A stretch of DNA of 64,000 nt from Candidatus Saccharimonadales bacterium (lineage in GTDB: Bacteria > Patescibacteriota > Saccharimonadia > Saccharimonadales > UBA4665): contig DASVRW010000002.1 of NCBI GenBank assembly GCA_036388415.1, positions 727,396 to 791,395 on the forward strand, given 5' to 3'. The notes under the pieces are model-generated. The model saw only the letters and a list, made by a program, of their open reading frames with translations. It ran no database searches and had not been told where the DNA came from. This document shows positions 53,568-61,641 of the stretch, piece by piece. Position 1 is the first letter of the stretch; every line of letters begins with the position of its first letter. The position numbers were made by a program, and so were the translations under genes.

Positions 53568-53644
53568 GGGTCCATAGCTCAGCCGGTTAGAGCACCTGCC
53601 TTTTAAGCAGGGTGTCGTGGGTTCGAGTCCCACTGGACCCTCCA
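53568..53644 (+). tRNA. tRNA-Lys (TTT)
   Basis: Acceptor GGGTCCA/TGGACCC, D-arm TAGCTCAGCCGGTTAGAG, anticodon stem CTGCC with loop TTTTAAG (anticodon TTT), T-arm GTGGGTTCGAGTCCCAC. The discriminator is T rather than the usual A, followed by encoded CCA at 53642-53644. Confidence 0.96.
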
Positions 53645-53680
53645 ATTAAAGAACGTCAGCTGGTCTGGCGTTTTTTAATT
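53645..53680 (+). terminator. Terminator of tRNA-Lys
   Basis: AATTAAA and AACGTCAG pair with CTGGCGTT and TTTAATT around loop CTGGT, with T6 in the descending arm; immediately after the tRNA. The outer A/T arms make it usable on both strands. Confidence 0.82.
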
Positions 53681-53701
53681 GCTAGAATGTACGATGAGCT
53701 A

Positions 53702-53817
53702 GAACCTGCAACGCAGATTTGCCCTAGCAAAGATGCAAGTCGTGAGTTCGGTCGGCAAAAGCAACGCGCAGATGCAGCGAAGAATGCTTCGAGCATGGCT
53801 TCAGCCGTGCATTGTCC
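53702..53817. repeat. Structured repeat element, copy 2
   Basis: Block 1 (53702-53758) and block 2 (53790-53817) match the element at 1185-1291 in the same order; the distance between blocks is 31 nt here and 22 nt in copy 1. The hairpin TTTGC/GCAAA is unchanged while its loop reads CCTA instead of TTTA. Read on the minus strand, GCAGGTTCTAGCTC resembles a T-arm and is followed by the palindromic terminator of tRNA-Lys, just as copy 1 is followed by a palindrome. Block 2 here can form GCATGGC/GCCGTGC. Confidence 0.5.
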
Positions 53818-53885
53818 TCCTGGGCCCACTAATAAGTTTGTGCTTAAACAAAAGTAAATTGCTCTTTTTTTGTTATTATCTAGCT

Positions 53886-54635
53886 ATGAACCCTGAGCAA
53901 AATAAACCTCCTAAAAATAATAGAAAATTGAAAAAGATATTAATTATAGTTTCTTTGATTATTATTGCTATTCCTCTTTTAGGATATTTATTTATAGTTA
54001 TTAGCTTCTCCGGCGGCATCGGCGGCATGATTAGTGATATGAAGTCTGCCCCCAATCCTAGAAGCTCAGGCATCTCAGCGAAACGAACTACAGCACAAAG
54101 TGATATTGAAGCAGCATACAATCAATTGCAGCAATCCACGGGTTTTAAAGAGTATAAAAATGCTACCTATGATCAGTGTTATGAAGGGCAGAATAACTGG
54201 AAAGTAAAAGATGGGTACGCACATCGCTGTGATTATCGAGTTACAAAATACTACGGATTCAATGGCGACTTTCGCCAAGAGATGTTAGATCTTGAGCGAA
54301 AACTTTTCGCGCTTAATTGGCAGATATCGAATGGCGACCGAAACCAGCTAACATACTATATTGAGGAATATTACGACCAGTCCTATCTAGTGTCTAATAT
54401 GCCGACTGTGATTTACGGATATGCAAAGAGTGGCATTACTATGGATATTGCATACAGCGAAAGAGACAGCGAGGATATATTTTGGCTAGAATCTGCTCAA
54501 GACGGCATTGGTAAAGGATTCCCTACATACGAGCAAAAAAACTTTATAGACGTAAAGTCGGCTTTTGCAGAAGTAACTCAGACCAATAAATACATTGTGG
54601 CTATCTCATTAGAGAAGAATTATTTTGAAAATTAA
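53886..54635 (+). CDS. Membrane-anchored hypothetical protein
   Basis: A 249-residue protein with a Lys/Asn/Pro-rich N-terminus, one hydrophobic helix (about residues 16-40) and an extracytoplasmic domain with a Cys pair (DQCYEGQNN, HRCDYRV) and many aromatic residues. Base composition is more A+T-rich and codon choice is plainer than in the flanking genes, as if acquired or young. TATTAT at 53874-53879 ends 6 nt before the ATG; the open frame continues upstream through the repeat element and should not be included. No family recognised. Confidence 0.6.
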   Translation: MNPEQNKPPKNNRKLKKILIIVSLIIIAIPLLGYLFIVISFSGGIGGMISDMKSAPNPRSSGISAKRTTAQSDIEAAYNQLQQSTGFKEYKNATYDQCYEGQNNWKVKDGYAHRCDYRVTKYYGFNGDFRQEMLDLERKLFALNWQISNGDRNQLTYYIEEYYDQSYLVSNMPTVIYGYAKSGITMDIAYSERDSEDIFWLESAQDGIGKGFPTYEQKNFIDVKSAFAEVTQTNKYIVAISLEKNYFEN

Positions 54636-54767
54636 CAATAAATAATCGACCGATAATTTTGACGTATTCGACATGTGGACAGTTCCGGCTCTAAAATTTG
54701 ATGTAGTTTCATTGCAATAGATACCACATGCTCCTCCAAAGTAAAAGCCACACCAAGGTATGTATAC

Positions 54768-54795
54768 CGAGCATGGCTACAGGCGAGCACTGTCC
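54768..54795. repeat. Partial copy 3 of the structured repeat (block 2 only)
   Basis: 28 nt aligning to 53790-53817 at 24 positions and to 1264-1291 at 21. Shared core: CGAG, GG, CAG, CG, GC and TCC at fixed spacing. Block 1 is absent; the preceding AAAAGCCAC also resembles copy 2. Confidence 0.4.
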
Positions 54796-54874
54796 CATTT
54801 ACCCCGCATCGTCCCTCTCGTGTAACCTAGATATCGATTACCCTGCCCATTTCCTTCTATGCTACACTGTCCGC

Positions 54875-55321
54875 ATGTTCGGAAAATCAAAAAAGTTCCA
54901 GCCACTCAATGAATACCCGGAGAACTGGGTAATGATTCAAGATACCAATGAGGGAAAACCAATGTTTGTGAGAGTACAAGCATCTTTAAAAGATGCGGTA
55001 GGCCATCCTGAATACCCCTATCAAATCGGGGTGGCAGTACCGTTACATAATCAAACCTCAAATGGATTGCCACGAGAAAATGAGTTCAATGACCTCAATG
55101 CAATCGAGGATACGCTTTGCGATACATTAACTGATGCGGTGCTAGTAGCAATAATCACTACAGATGGCATGCGAGAATTTGTGTTTTATGCCAAACAATG
55201 GAAACCGGAAGAATATGAAGCCCGAGTCAACGAAATCGAAACACAGCAAGGTACGCATCAGCTCCAGTTTGTAATGCAGCATGATCCGGAGTGGTCGACA
55301 TTTAAAGCTCTCCTTCCTTAA
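54875..55321 (+). CDS. DUF695-type protein
   Basis: A 148-residue soluble protein with the DUF695 pattern: ENWVMIQDTNEGKPMFVRV near the start, YQIGVAVPL, and TTDGMREFVFYAKQ. Function is unknown in the family. The frame is open 147 nt upstream, but TACACT at 54863-54868 ends 6 nt before this ATG and the domain begins here. It stands alone between an unknown gene and the ABC transporter. Confidence 0.78.
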   Translation: MFGKSKKFQPLNEYPENWVMIQDTNEGKPMFVRVQASLKDAVGHPEYPYQIGVAVPLHNQTSNGLPRENEFNDLNAIEDTLCDTLTDAVLVAIITTDGMREFVFYAKQWKPEEYEARVNEIETQQGTHQLQFVMQHDPEWSTFKALLP

Positions 55322-55429
55322 TACAGCTGAGACTTCTACGCATTTTAGATAGGATGAGATTTGTGACAGATATGCGTCTGCGGGCATATCTGGTGTATAA
55401 TTATCTCTAACTACTTAAACACCTTCACT

Positions 55430-56392
55430 ATGTCAAGCAAAACTCCAGCAATACAAGTCAAAAACCTCACAAAATCCTATGGCACCAACAACGTGCTGCG
55501 CGGCGTTAGTTTTGAGGTCGAGCCAGGCACGATGCTGGCGCTGCTTGGCCCAAATGGCGCTGGTAAAACCACGACTGTTCGTATCCTGAGCACACTGCTG
55601 GAGCAAGACGGTGGCACGGTAACTATCGAAGGTCACGATCTCACCCGCGAGGCAGACAAAATCCGCCAAGTTATCGGCCTGACCGGCCAATCCGCGTCGG
55701 TCGACGAACTGCTGACTGGCCGCGAAAACCTGATCATGATGGGGCGATTGTATCGCCTTACTAAGAACAGCGCTGTTGCCCGTGCCAGCGAACTGCTTGA
55801 AGACTTTGACCTGGTTGATGCAGCCGACCGGCAGGTAAAGACATACTCGGGCGGTATGCGCCGCCGGCTTGATCTGGCAGTTAGCCTTATTGCCGTGCCG
55901 CCAATTATTTTTCTTGACGAACCAACGACCGGGCTTGATCCGCGTTCCAGAATCGCCATGTGGGAAATCATCAAAAAACTGATGTCGACTGGTACCACTA
56001 TACTTCTGACGACACAATACCTCGAAGAAGCCGATCAGTTGGCCGATAAGATCATTGTCATTGACGGCGGCAAAGTCATTGCCGAAGGTACGGCTAACGA
56101 CCTCAAGAGCAAAGTCGGTAAAGACCGTTTGGAGCTTGTCTTTCCAAACGCCAAAGCACTGAATGCCGCTACGGCAGAGCTTGGCAAAGATCTAGTCGAT
56201 GTTAACCACAAACAAAACACGCTTTCACTGCCGATCAGCAATACCAGCCAGGATATCAAGGACGTTCTCGACAAGCTGTCACTGAAGTCCATTCCGTTCG
56301 AGTCGCTGTCCGTGCACAAACCGACGCTTGACGACGTATTTTTATCTCTTACTGGCAAACAAAGTGATAGCGACGAAAAGGAAGTTCTATGA
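55430..56392 (+). CDS. ABC transporter ATP-binding protein (DrrA type)
   Basis: A 320-residue ATPase. Walker A GPNGAGKTTT, Q-loop near GLTGQSASVDELLTGRENL, signature YSGGMRRRLDLA, Walker B IIFLDEPTTGLDP, H-loop TTQY. The C-terminal extension (about 225-315) with KPTLDDVFLSLTGK is typical of DrrA/daunorubicin-resistance exporters. The YSGGM signature and TQY replace LSGGQ and TH, as in that group. TATAAT at about 55396 gives a leader of some 30 nt without a clear Shine-Dalgarno. It overlaps the permease gene by 4 bp. Confidence 0.93.
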   Translation: MSSKTPAIQVKNLTKSYGTNNVLRGVSFEVEPGTMLALLGPNGAGKTTTVRILSTLLEQDGGTVTIEGHDLTREADKIRQVIGLTGQSASVDELLTGRENLIMMGRLYRLTKNSAVARASELLEDFDLVDAADRQVKTYSGGMRRRLDLAVSLIAVPPIIFLDEPTTGLDPRSRIAMWEIIKKLMSTGTTILLTTQYLEEADQLADKIIVIDGGKVIAEGTANDLKSKVGKDRLELVFPNAKALNAATAELGKDLVDVNHKQNTLSLPISNTSQDIKDVLDKLSLKSIPFESLSVHKPTLDDVFLSLTGKQSDSDEKEVL

Positions 56393-57195
56393 GCGCACAA
56401 TTAGAATATTCAAATAAATCGAAAATGCTGCAGAGCATCAGCGATTCCCTGCTCATGGTCAAGCGCAGCAGCACGCATATCATACGCAATACTGATCAGT
56501 TACTCGGTACTTTCTTTCAGCCAATTATGTTTCTAGTATTGTTCTCAGCCGTTTTTGGCGGCGCGATTTCGAAATCACTGCCAGCAGGCATTCCGTATCT
56601 TAATTTCCTGATGGCCGGTATCATTGTCCAGACACTTGCCTTCGGCTCGACGACGACCGCAATCGCTGTCAGTAATGATTTGCAAAAAGGCATAATGGAC
56701 AGATTCAAATCATTGCCAATGAGCAACATCGCAGTCCTGAACGGTCATGTAATTTCTGATTTGTTCCGTAATGGTATCTCGACGGCAGTCATTATTCTTG
56801 CGGGAATAGTTATGGGATTTCGAAGCCAAGCGACCGTCGCGGAATGGCTGGCAATTATTGGTATACTAGCTCTATTTACGCTGACGTTTTCGTGGCTGGC
56901 AGTCATCGTTGGCATCAAAGCCAAGAGTGTTGAAGCCGTACAATGGCTATCATTTATTATTGTATTTCCGTTAACCTTCGCAAGCAGCGCTTTTGTGCAG
57001 ACTGAGGGCATGAACAAGTACCTCAAAGCCTTTGCCGAGAACCAGCCAATCACCCACATCATTGAAGCTGTTCGCGCATACATGATTGGCACACCTGTCG
57101 GCAATCACGCCTGGATAGCCGTTGCCTGGTGCGTTGGCTTACTGGCTATCGCAATCCCGATCTCACTGTATCTCTACAATAAAAAAGCCTCTTAG
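56389..57195 (+). CDS. ABC-2 type transporter permease (DrrB type)
   Basis: A 268-residue permease with six hydrophobic segments and the ABC-2 motif region FLMAGIIVQTLAFGSTTTAIAVSNDLQKGIMDRFKSLP, followed by VLNGHVISDLF and a C-terminal FAENQPITHIIEAVRAYMIG. With the ATPase it would form an exporter of a lipid-like or drug-like compound. ATG overlaps the ATPase stop. Confidence 0.92.
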   Translation: MSAQLEYSNKSKMLQSISDSLLMVKRSSTHIIRNTDQLLGTFFQPIMFLVLFSAVFGGAISKSLPAGIPYLNFLMAGIIVQTLAFGSTTTAIAVSNDLQKGIMDRFKSLPMSNIAVLNGHVISDLFRNGISTAVIILAGIVMGFRSQATVAEWLAIIGILALFTLTFSWLAVIVGIKAKSVEAVQWLSFIIVFPLTFASSAFVQTEGMNKYLKAFAENQPITHIIEAVRAYMIGTPVGNHAWIAVAWCVGLLAIAIPISLYLYNKKAS

Positions 57196-57220
57196 TCTTT
57201 TTTGCTAGATTTATTGGCTA

Positions 57221-57715
57221 CTATTTGTCATCGTGCACTGGCTTTGGCCGTTGCATCCAGAGATACAGTAATGTCAGCAAAGCATTGACACTAATAATAA
57301 GCGTTTGTAGACTTTCGAGTTTACGCCATAGTTCAAGCTGAACGATTGAAGCTGTCAGTCCATATGACATTAGCGGTACTGCGAGCAATGCTACTAGTAC
57401 CCCGACGCCAACTGCTGGCAGAAAATTGTATGCCAGCCTGGCTTTGCCTTTGACGGACTTGATCATAAATATCGTCGTCAGAACGACCGGCAACAGCAGT
57501 AGGAACAGATTTACATATGATTGACCTGCCAGCATGCCTGGTTGCCGGGCTGACGTACTCGCGACAATTGTTGCCGCATCCGGACCGACAAACTGCACAA
57601 GTACCGCTCCCAGGCACAGGCTCAAGAATACCTGTGCAGCATTAACGCGGAGCACCATGAGCAATAATACTGGCGCAGCCAATAGCGCAATAAGGATAAT
57701 CGTCGCGTCCATCAT
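57221..57715 (-). CDS. Four-helix membrane protein, unknown function
   Basis: A 164-residue protein with about four to five hydrophobic segments and a conserved-looking polar loop STSARQPGMLAGQSY after the second. No family recognised. TATAGT at 57721-57726 on the minus strand lies 5 or 8 nt before the two tandem ATGs (57715, 57712). It converges with the ABC permease. Confidence 0.55.
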   Translation of the reverse strand: MMDATIILIALLAAPVLLLMVLRVNAAQVFLSLCLGAVLVQFVGPDAATIVASTSARQPGMLAGQSYVNLFLLLLPVVLTTIFMIKSVKGKARLAYNFLPAVGVGVLVALLAVPLMSYGLTASIVQLELWRKLESLQTLIISVNALLTLLYLWMQRPKPVHDDK

Positions 57716-57769
57716 TGCTTACTATACCATAAGCGTTGTGCAGACGGCAGCCGGTGTATGCACACCAAG

Positions 57770-58237
57770 CTAGAGATTGACTGATTGTCCGACTTTGAGC
57801 TGATGCTTCGCGGCGCTACCAGACGGCAGCTCTATAACATACCGGCCATTGGCGCAGAAAACTTTGGGGTACGACGACGGACTAAGATTAGCTTCAATCT
57901 GCGTAATCTTCTGATGGTCGTCAAGCCAAATAATATCGATGTTGAAGCGCATATCCTTCATCCACATACAGCGCTCCGCGGTTTGATCATAACTGAACAA
58001 CATGCCAGACTGGGCGCCGAGCGACGACCGGTCACTCAGACCCTGACTCTGCTGATCGGCAGTGGTAACCGTTTCAAGCGTATAGGTGGTTATCGATGAG
58101 GTATCTTTACCAAGAATCAGCACTCTATCGGTGCCAGATTTATTGAAATAGAGAGATAGCAACAATATGACTACTGCAAGAATTACGACTATCGATCCTG
58201 CGACGAATAGTTTCTGCGATTTCAGCTTGTCATTCAT
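57770..58237 (-). CDS. DUF192-family exported protein
   Basis: A 155-residue protein: N-terminal hydrophobic helix (about 10-30) and a DUF192 domain with TADQQSQGLSDRSSLGAQSGMLF, CMWMKDMRFNIDIIWLDD and VIELPSGSAAKHQLKVGQSV. DUF192 proteins are small extracytoplasmic proteins of unknown role. The usual MxxTxFPLD run is retained as MKDMRFNID. It is on the same strand as the rimK operon but follows it by only 44 nt, so read-through is possible. Confidence 0.9.
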   Translation of the reverse strand: MNDKLKSQKLFVAGSIVVILAVVILLLSLYFNKSGTDRVLILGKDTSSITTYTLETVTTADQQSQGLSDRSSLGAQSGMLFSYDQTAERCMWMKDMRFNIDIIWLDDHQKITQIEANLSPSSYPKVFCANGRYVIELPSGSAAKHQLKVGQSVNL

Positions 58238-58281
58238 ATTGTCATTCTGACAGGTGTGTCGAATCAGCGCTATAAGCTGCG

Positions 58282-59187
58282 CTAAGCGCCGACTTTATCT
58301 TTCTTCGGCTTGCTCTTAGCAGTGTGCTCGATATATTCGATAATTTTTGTTGCCACGTCTCGGCCTGTCACTTTTTCGGGCGTCATAATACTAGCCGATG
58401 AATTGACTTCTAGCACTTTAGGTCCGTCCTTGGATCGCATCATATCGACGCCGCAGACAGGCAGGCCCATGGCCTTGGCGGCACGAATGGCCATCTTTTC
58501 CTCTTCGGCAGTTAGCTTGACGGCCTTGCCGATGCCGCCTTGGTGCGTATTGGAGCGGAAATCGTCATCGAGGCTTTGGCGTTCGATGCTGGCGATAACG
58601 CGGCCACCGACAACAAGCGCCCGGATGTCAGTACCGGCAGATTCGGCCACGAATTCCTGCACCATAAAGTTCACACCTTCGACATAGAAGGCCTGCATAA
58701 CCGCCTTGGCAGCCTTGCGGGTTTCAGCCAGCACTACTCCATTGCCATGCGTGCCGCGGGCGACTTTGATAATAACCGGTGCACCACCAGCTAGCTCAAC
58801 AACCTCATCCAGGTTCGCTGTTTCGCGGGCGAAAACAGTCTTCGGGATGCCAACATCATTGCGGGCCATAATCTGATACGAGCGTAGCTTGTCACGTGAC
58901 CTGTTAATCGCGATTGAGCTGGCAGTCGTGAAACTTCCTTGCATTTCAAACTGGCGTACAACTGCGGTACCGTATTTGGTATAGCTCTGCGCTATACGAG
59001 GGATGATGGCGTCAAATTTCGCTAGGATCTCACCTTTATAATAAATCACCGGCTTATTGCGCTCCATGGTCATGTAGCATTTAGCGTAATTTACGACAAC
59101 CACTTCGTGGCCACGAGCCTCGGCGACTTCACGAAGGCGTTTGGTCGTATAATTCAGCGATCCTTTGGATAGTATTGCTATTCTCAT
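58282..59187 (-). CDS. rimK: RimK-type ATP-grasp ligase
   Basis: A 301-residue ATP-grasp enzyme that aligns end to end with E. coli RimK, which adds glutamates to the C-terminus of ribosomal protein S6. Shared landmarks: MRIAILSKGSLNYTTKRLREVAEARGH, PRIAQSYTKYGTAVVRQFEMQGS, RDKLRSYQIMARNDVGIPKT, GGAPVIIKVARGTHGNGVVLAETRKAA, RSNTHQGGIGK and the metal-binding LEVNSSASI. It ends in a Lys-rich tail. The start overlaps the rimB stop (ATGA). The acceptor here may be S6 or another protein. Confidence 0.92.
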   Translation of the reverse strand: MRIAILSKGSLNYTTKRLREVAEARGHEVVVVNYAKCYMTMERNKPVIYYKGEILAKFDAIIPRIAQSYTKYGTAVVRQFEMQGSFTTASSIAINRSRDKLRSYQIMARNDVGIPKTVFARETANLDEVVELAGGAPVIIKVARGTHGNGVVLAETRKAAKAVMQAFYVEGVNFMVQEFVAESAGTDIRALVVGGRVIASIERQSLDDDFRSNTHQGGIGKAVKLTAEEEKMAIRAAKAMGLPVCGVDMMRSKDGPKVLEVNSSASIMTPEKVTGRDVATKIIEYIEHTAKSKPKKDKVGA

Positions 59188-59630
59188 CGCGTATTGTCTC
59201 CTTCGTCGTCAAGTTCTTCATTGAATCGCACATCAACAAGTAAATTATTTTCTCTTAAAAATCTTCTTCCTATAAGGACAGAACGCTTCAAATCTGACCT
59301 GTCGGCTAGTCCAATACGTATAGGGTACTTTATACCATGAATTACGATTGTCGTATCAACAATATATCGCTTGATGCGATGGCCAGTTGCGCTACGTACA
59401 TGCGTTTGAACAAACACGTCGGTTTCAGTTGCGAGTGATGACTGTCCCAATGGTGTAAACTTCAGGATTCGCTTACGTACAATCCCGCGCCGTATAATTT
59501 TGATATCCGTACAATGAAGCGCACCTGAATATGCACCAGTATCGATCTTTGCTATCTCGGATTTAACCCCAAGATCAGGTAAATCAACTGGTTCAAAGCA
59601 TCCCACAATTATATTGTCGATTTCTGGCAT
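59184..59630 (-). CDS. RimB-like retropepsin-type protease
   Basis: A 148-residue protein of the family often annotated ATP-dependent zinc protease (PF05618). It has an aspartic protease-like AKIDTGAYSGALHC with Asp30-Thr-Gly, then IRIGLADRSDLKRSVLIGRRFLREN. In proteobacteria RimB trims the glutamate tail made by RimK. Here rimB directly precedes rimK and overlaps it by 4 bp, which supports that pairing. Confidence 0.85.
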   Translation of the reverse strand: MPEIDNIIVGCFEPVDLPDLGVKSEIAKIDTGAYSGALHCTDIKIIRRGIVRKRILKFTPLGQSSLATETDVFVQTHVRSATGHRIKRYIVDTTIVIHGIKYPIRIGLADRSDLKRSVLIGRRFLRENNLLVDVRFNEELDDEGDNTR

Positions 59631-59635
59631 CTGTT

Positions 59636-60565
59636 CTACTCCTCTGCTTTCTGTATCATGTAATCTGCCAGCGCCGCCGCCTTCTCATTTTCAAACATAG
59701 TTCCTTCAATTTGCGGCGCACGGTTCACTTCAAAAAAATAATACTTACCAGTTATGTCATCATTTTCAAATACAACATCTACCCCGGCCACGTCGCGTTT
59801 CAATAGCGCCGCCGCCCTGATACATTCTTCCAACACATGTTGCGGCAATGCAGCACTGTCAATCAGCTGGGCTGGGCTGCCCTGGGAAGTATTATTCAGA
59901 TGGCCCGACAGCCTGGAGCGATACAATATTGGACCGATTGTATCGCCACATATCCACACTCGATAATCTGCAGAGTTTGGAACAAAACTCTGCACTACGA
60001 AGTGTACTTTAGGATGTTGCAACAAGGTAGATTCTAGATCAGTCCGAGATTGAACCAAATAATTATCACTACCCCTACTGCCGCTGACCGATTTCATAAT
60101 TACAGGATATTCGACCGTTTCGGTGTCGATTGCCTTGAGTAGTATGTCATGTGACGATGCATAGATCGTTGCTGGAAACGGTAAACCAGCGAGCGCAAAT
60201 TCCATATACTGCGTCAGCTTGCCCATTGATCCGGGACGGGTGGCAATTTCCTCGTCAATCACTGCTATGCCGCGTCCTCTGCAGTATTTTCCAACCGCGA
60301 TGGCCTGCGCGGTACTTTCCTTGATGCGCCGTAAATAGACAACATCGTAGTCATCAATGGTCTTGCCTGTCGAGTGGACCGTAATTGACTGTTCGGAAGC
60401 ATGAAGCACATACGACAAATCGTCATAAACTGCCATGTCGACGGTAATTGGTTGTGAAGCATTCGACTCTAGCAAGGACTGCAGGCGAGCAGGATGAGCC
60501 TGTCCCATATCAATGCTTTCTTGTGTAAACAAAATCAGCGCTCGTGTCATTTGTGCCGGCTCCAT
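59636..60565 (-). CDS. ATP-grasp ligase, RimK/glutathione-synthetase-like (B)
   Basis: A 309-residue ATP-grasp protein. The core has VIMKSVSGSRGSDNYLVQSRTDLE (phosphate-binding loop and Lys), HFVVQSFVPNSADYRVWICGDTIGPILYRSRLSGHL, VAGVDVVFENDD and the metal site FFEVNRAPQIEGT. The N-terminal domain lacks clear similarity to RimK. Its start overlaps the end of the preceding ligase gene by 19 bp and the rimB gene begins 5 nt after its stop, so it is the second gene of a four-gene operon. The substrate is unknown. Confidence 0.82.
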   Translation of the reverse strand: MEPAQMTRALILFTQESIDMGQAHPARLQSLLESNASQPITVDMAVYDDLSYVLHASEQSITVHSTGKTIDDYDVVYLRRIKESTAQAIAVGKYCRGRGIAVIDEEIATRPGSMGKLTQYMEFALAGLPFPATIYASSHDILLKAIDTETVEYPVIMKSVSGSRGSDNYLVQSRTDLESTLLQHPKVHFVVQSFVPNSADYRVWICGDTIGPILYRSRLSGHLNNTSQGSPAQLIDSAALPQHVLEECIRAAALLKRDVAGVDVVFENDDITGKYYFFEVNRAPQIEGTMFENEKAAALADYMIQKAEE

Positions 60566-61539
60566 ACATCGAGCATATCTACTATTTTTGCAGGCATGTC
60601 GACAATTTTACCGCCGCGCATCCCAAAATACAGCCTTAGTGCTGGCGCGGTATTGAACTCCATAAATACATAATTATCATCAGTTTGAGGAGCTTCAAAA
60701 TTTTCTATCATCAAATCGACAACTAGAAAAGCTGGATTAAGTTCGCGGGCCAGCTTTACGGCTGTTTTCAAATAACTCTCATGTATTTCATCAGAAATAT
60801 CATAGAGCGACGCACCACCGCTTGTCAGTGAATTTTTGCTTAGCTCAACGACTTCGCCCGCTCCCGGAATACTGTTTGACGTCATGAAGTCTGCGGGTAT
60901 AATCGCACTGCTTAGCGGCGGATACGGTATTTGTTCGAATTGTAATCCGCGCCGGGCGTCATTTTCTTGCTCTATTAGCTGCGCTATCGTCGAATGGCCG
61001 TTACCAATAACGCGGGGAGGTTGACGCCAGATAACTGAGACAACTTCACCATCAGCTATAGTTATTCGCACTTCCTGGCCTATGAATTGGCGCTGTAAAA
61101 TTACCTTACCGGAATATTCATGCGCGTAATCAATCGCTTTATGGAGGTCTTCAGTATTTTTGATACCAAGCGTTAATCCGTGCGAGCCGGATCCGTCAGC
61201 TGGTTTTGCAATAATCGGCGCATTTGCGGTTAGAAAATCTGCCATTTTATCATTGTCGCCAGGTAGATATATGGTGCGCGGTATACTGACGCCATAGTGT
61301 GCCGCGAACTCATAACCCAGAGTTTTATTGATGCTGATTTTCTTGGCAGCTACCGACACAAAGGGATAAGACATTGCTGCCCAGCGGCTTAACCATTTTT
61401 TGCCATTTGGGGCCGTGACCTGCATGTAGGTACTAGACAAGGGTAGCATTTGTATTGTATACCCCCGTGCGACAAGCTCTCGCGACAGCAAGTGGTACGG
61501 AGAATAGCTTTTTCTTGGCTTTAAAGCAGAGGTCATCAT
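60547..61539 (-). CDS. ATP-grasp ligase, cyanophycin-synthetase/GshF-like (A)
   Basis: A 330-residue protein resembling the ATP-grasp half of cyanophycin synthetase or bifunctional GshF: PIIAKPADGSGSHGLTLGIKN, ILQRQFIGQEVRITIADGEVVSVIWRQPPRVIGNGHSTIAQLIEQEN, and VVDLMIENFE with the metal site FMEFNTAPALRLYFG. The motif PPRVIGNGHSTI is especially close to the PAxVxGDGxxTI of that group. TATAAT at 61547-61552 ends 7 nt before the ATG at 61539. It leads the operon A-B-rimB-rimK. Free-standing forms of this domain often build peptides or polyamides. Confidence 0.82.
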   Translation of the reverse strand: MMTSALKPRKSYSPYHLLSRELVARGYTIQMLPLSSTYMQVTAPNGKKWLSRWAAMSYPFVSVAAKKISINKTLGYEFAAHYGVSIPRTIYLPGDNDKMADFLTANAPIIAKPADGSGSHGLTLGIKNTEDLHKAIDYAHEYSGKVILQRQFIGQEVRITIADGEVVSVIWRQPPRVIGNGHSTIAQLIEQENDARRGLQFEQIPYPPLSSAIIPADFMTSNSIPGAGEVVELSKNSLTSGGASLYDISDEIHESYLKTAVKLARELNPAFLVVDLMIENFEAPQTDDNYVFMEFNTAPALRLYFGMRGGKIVDMPAKIVDMLDVWSRHK

Positions 61540-61641
61540 TACAATTATTATAACATTTTGATAGTTTATTTTCAATAGTAACATAGTTAGTACTGTGCGA
61601 ACTGCACTTGTGTTTTCAGTTTGCTCTGGTATAACCAGAGT

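Noticed and set aside
53612-53857. 81-residue open frame starting inside tRNA-Lys
   Set aside because: It begins within the tRNA and crosses its terminator and the repeat element. The peptide shared with the 1.2-kb region follows from the repeat.
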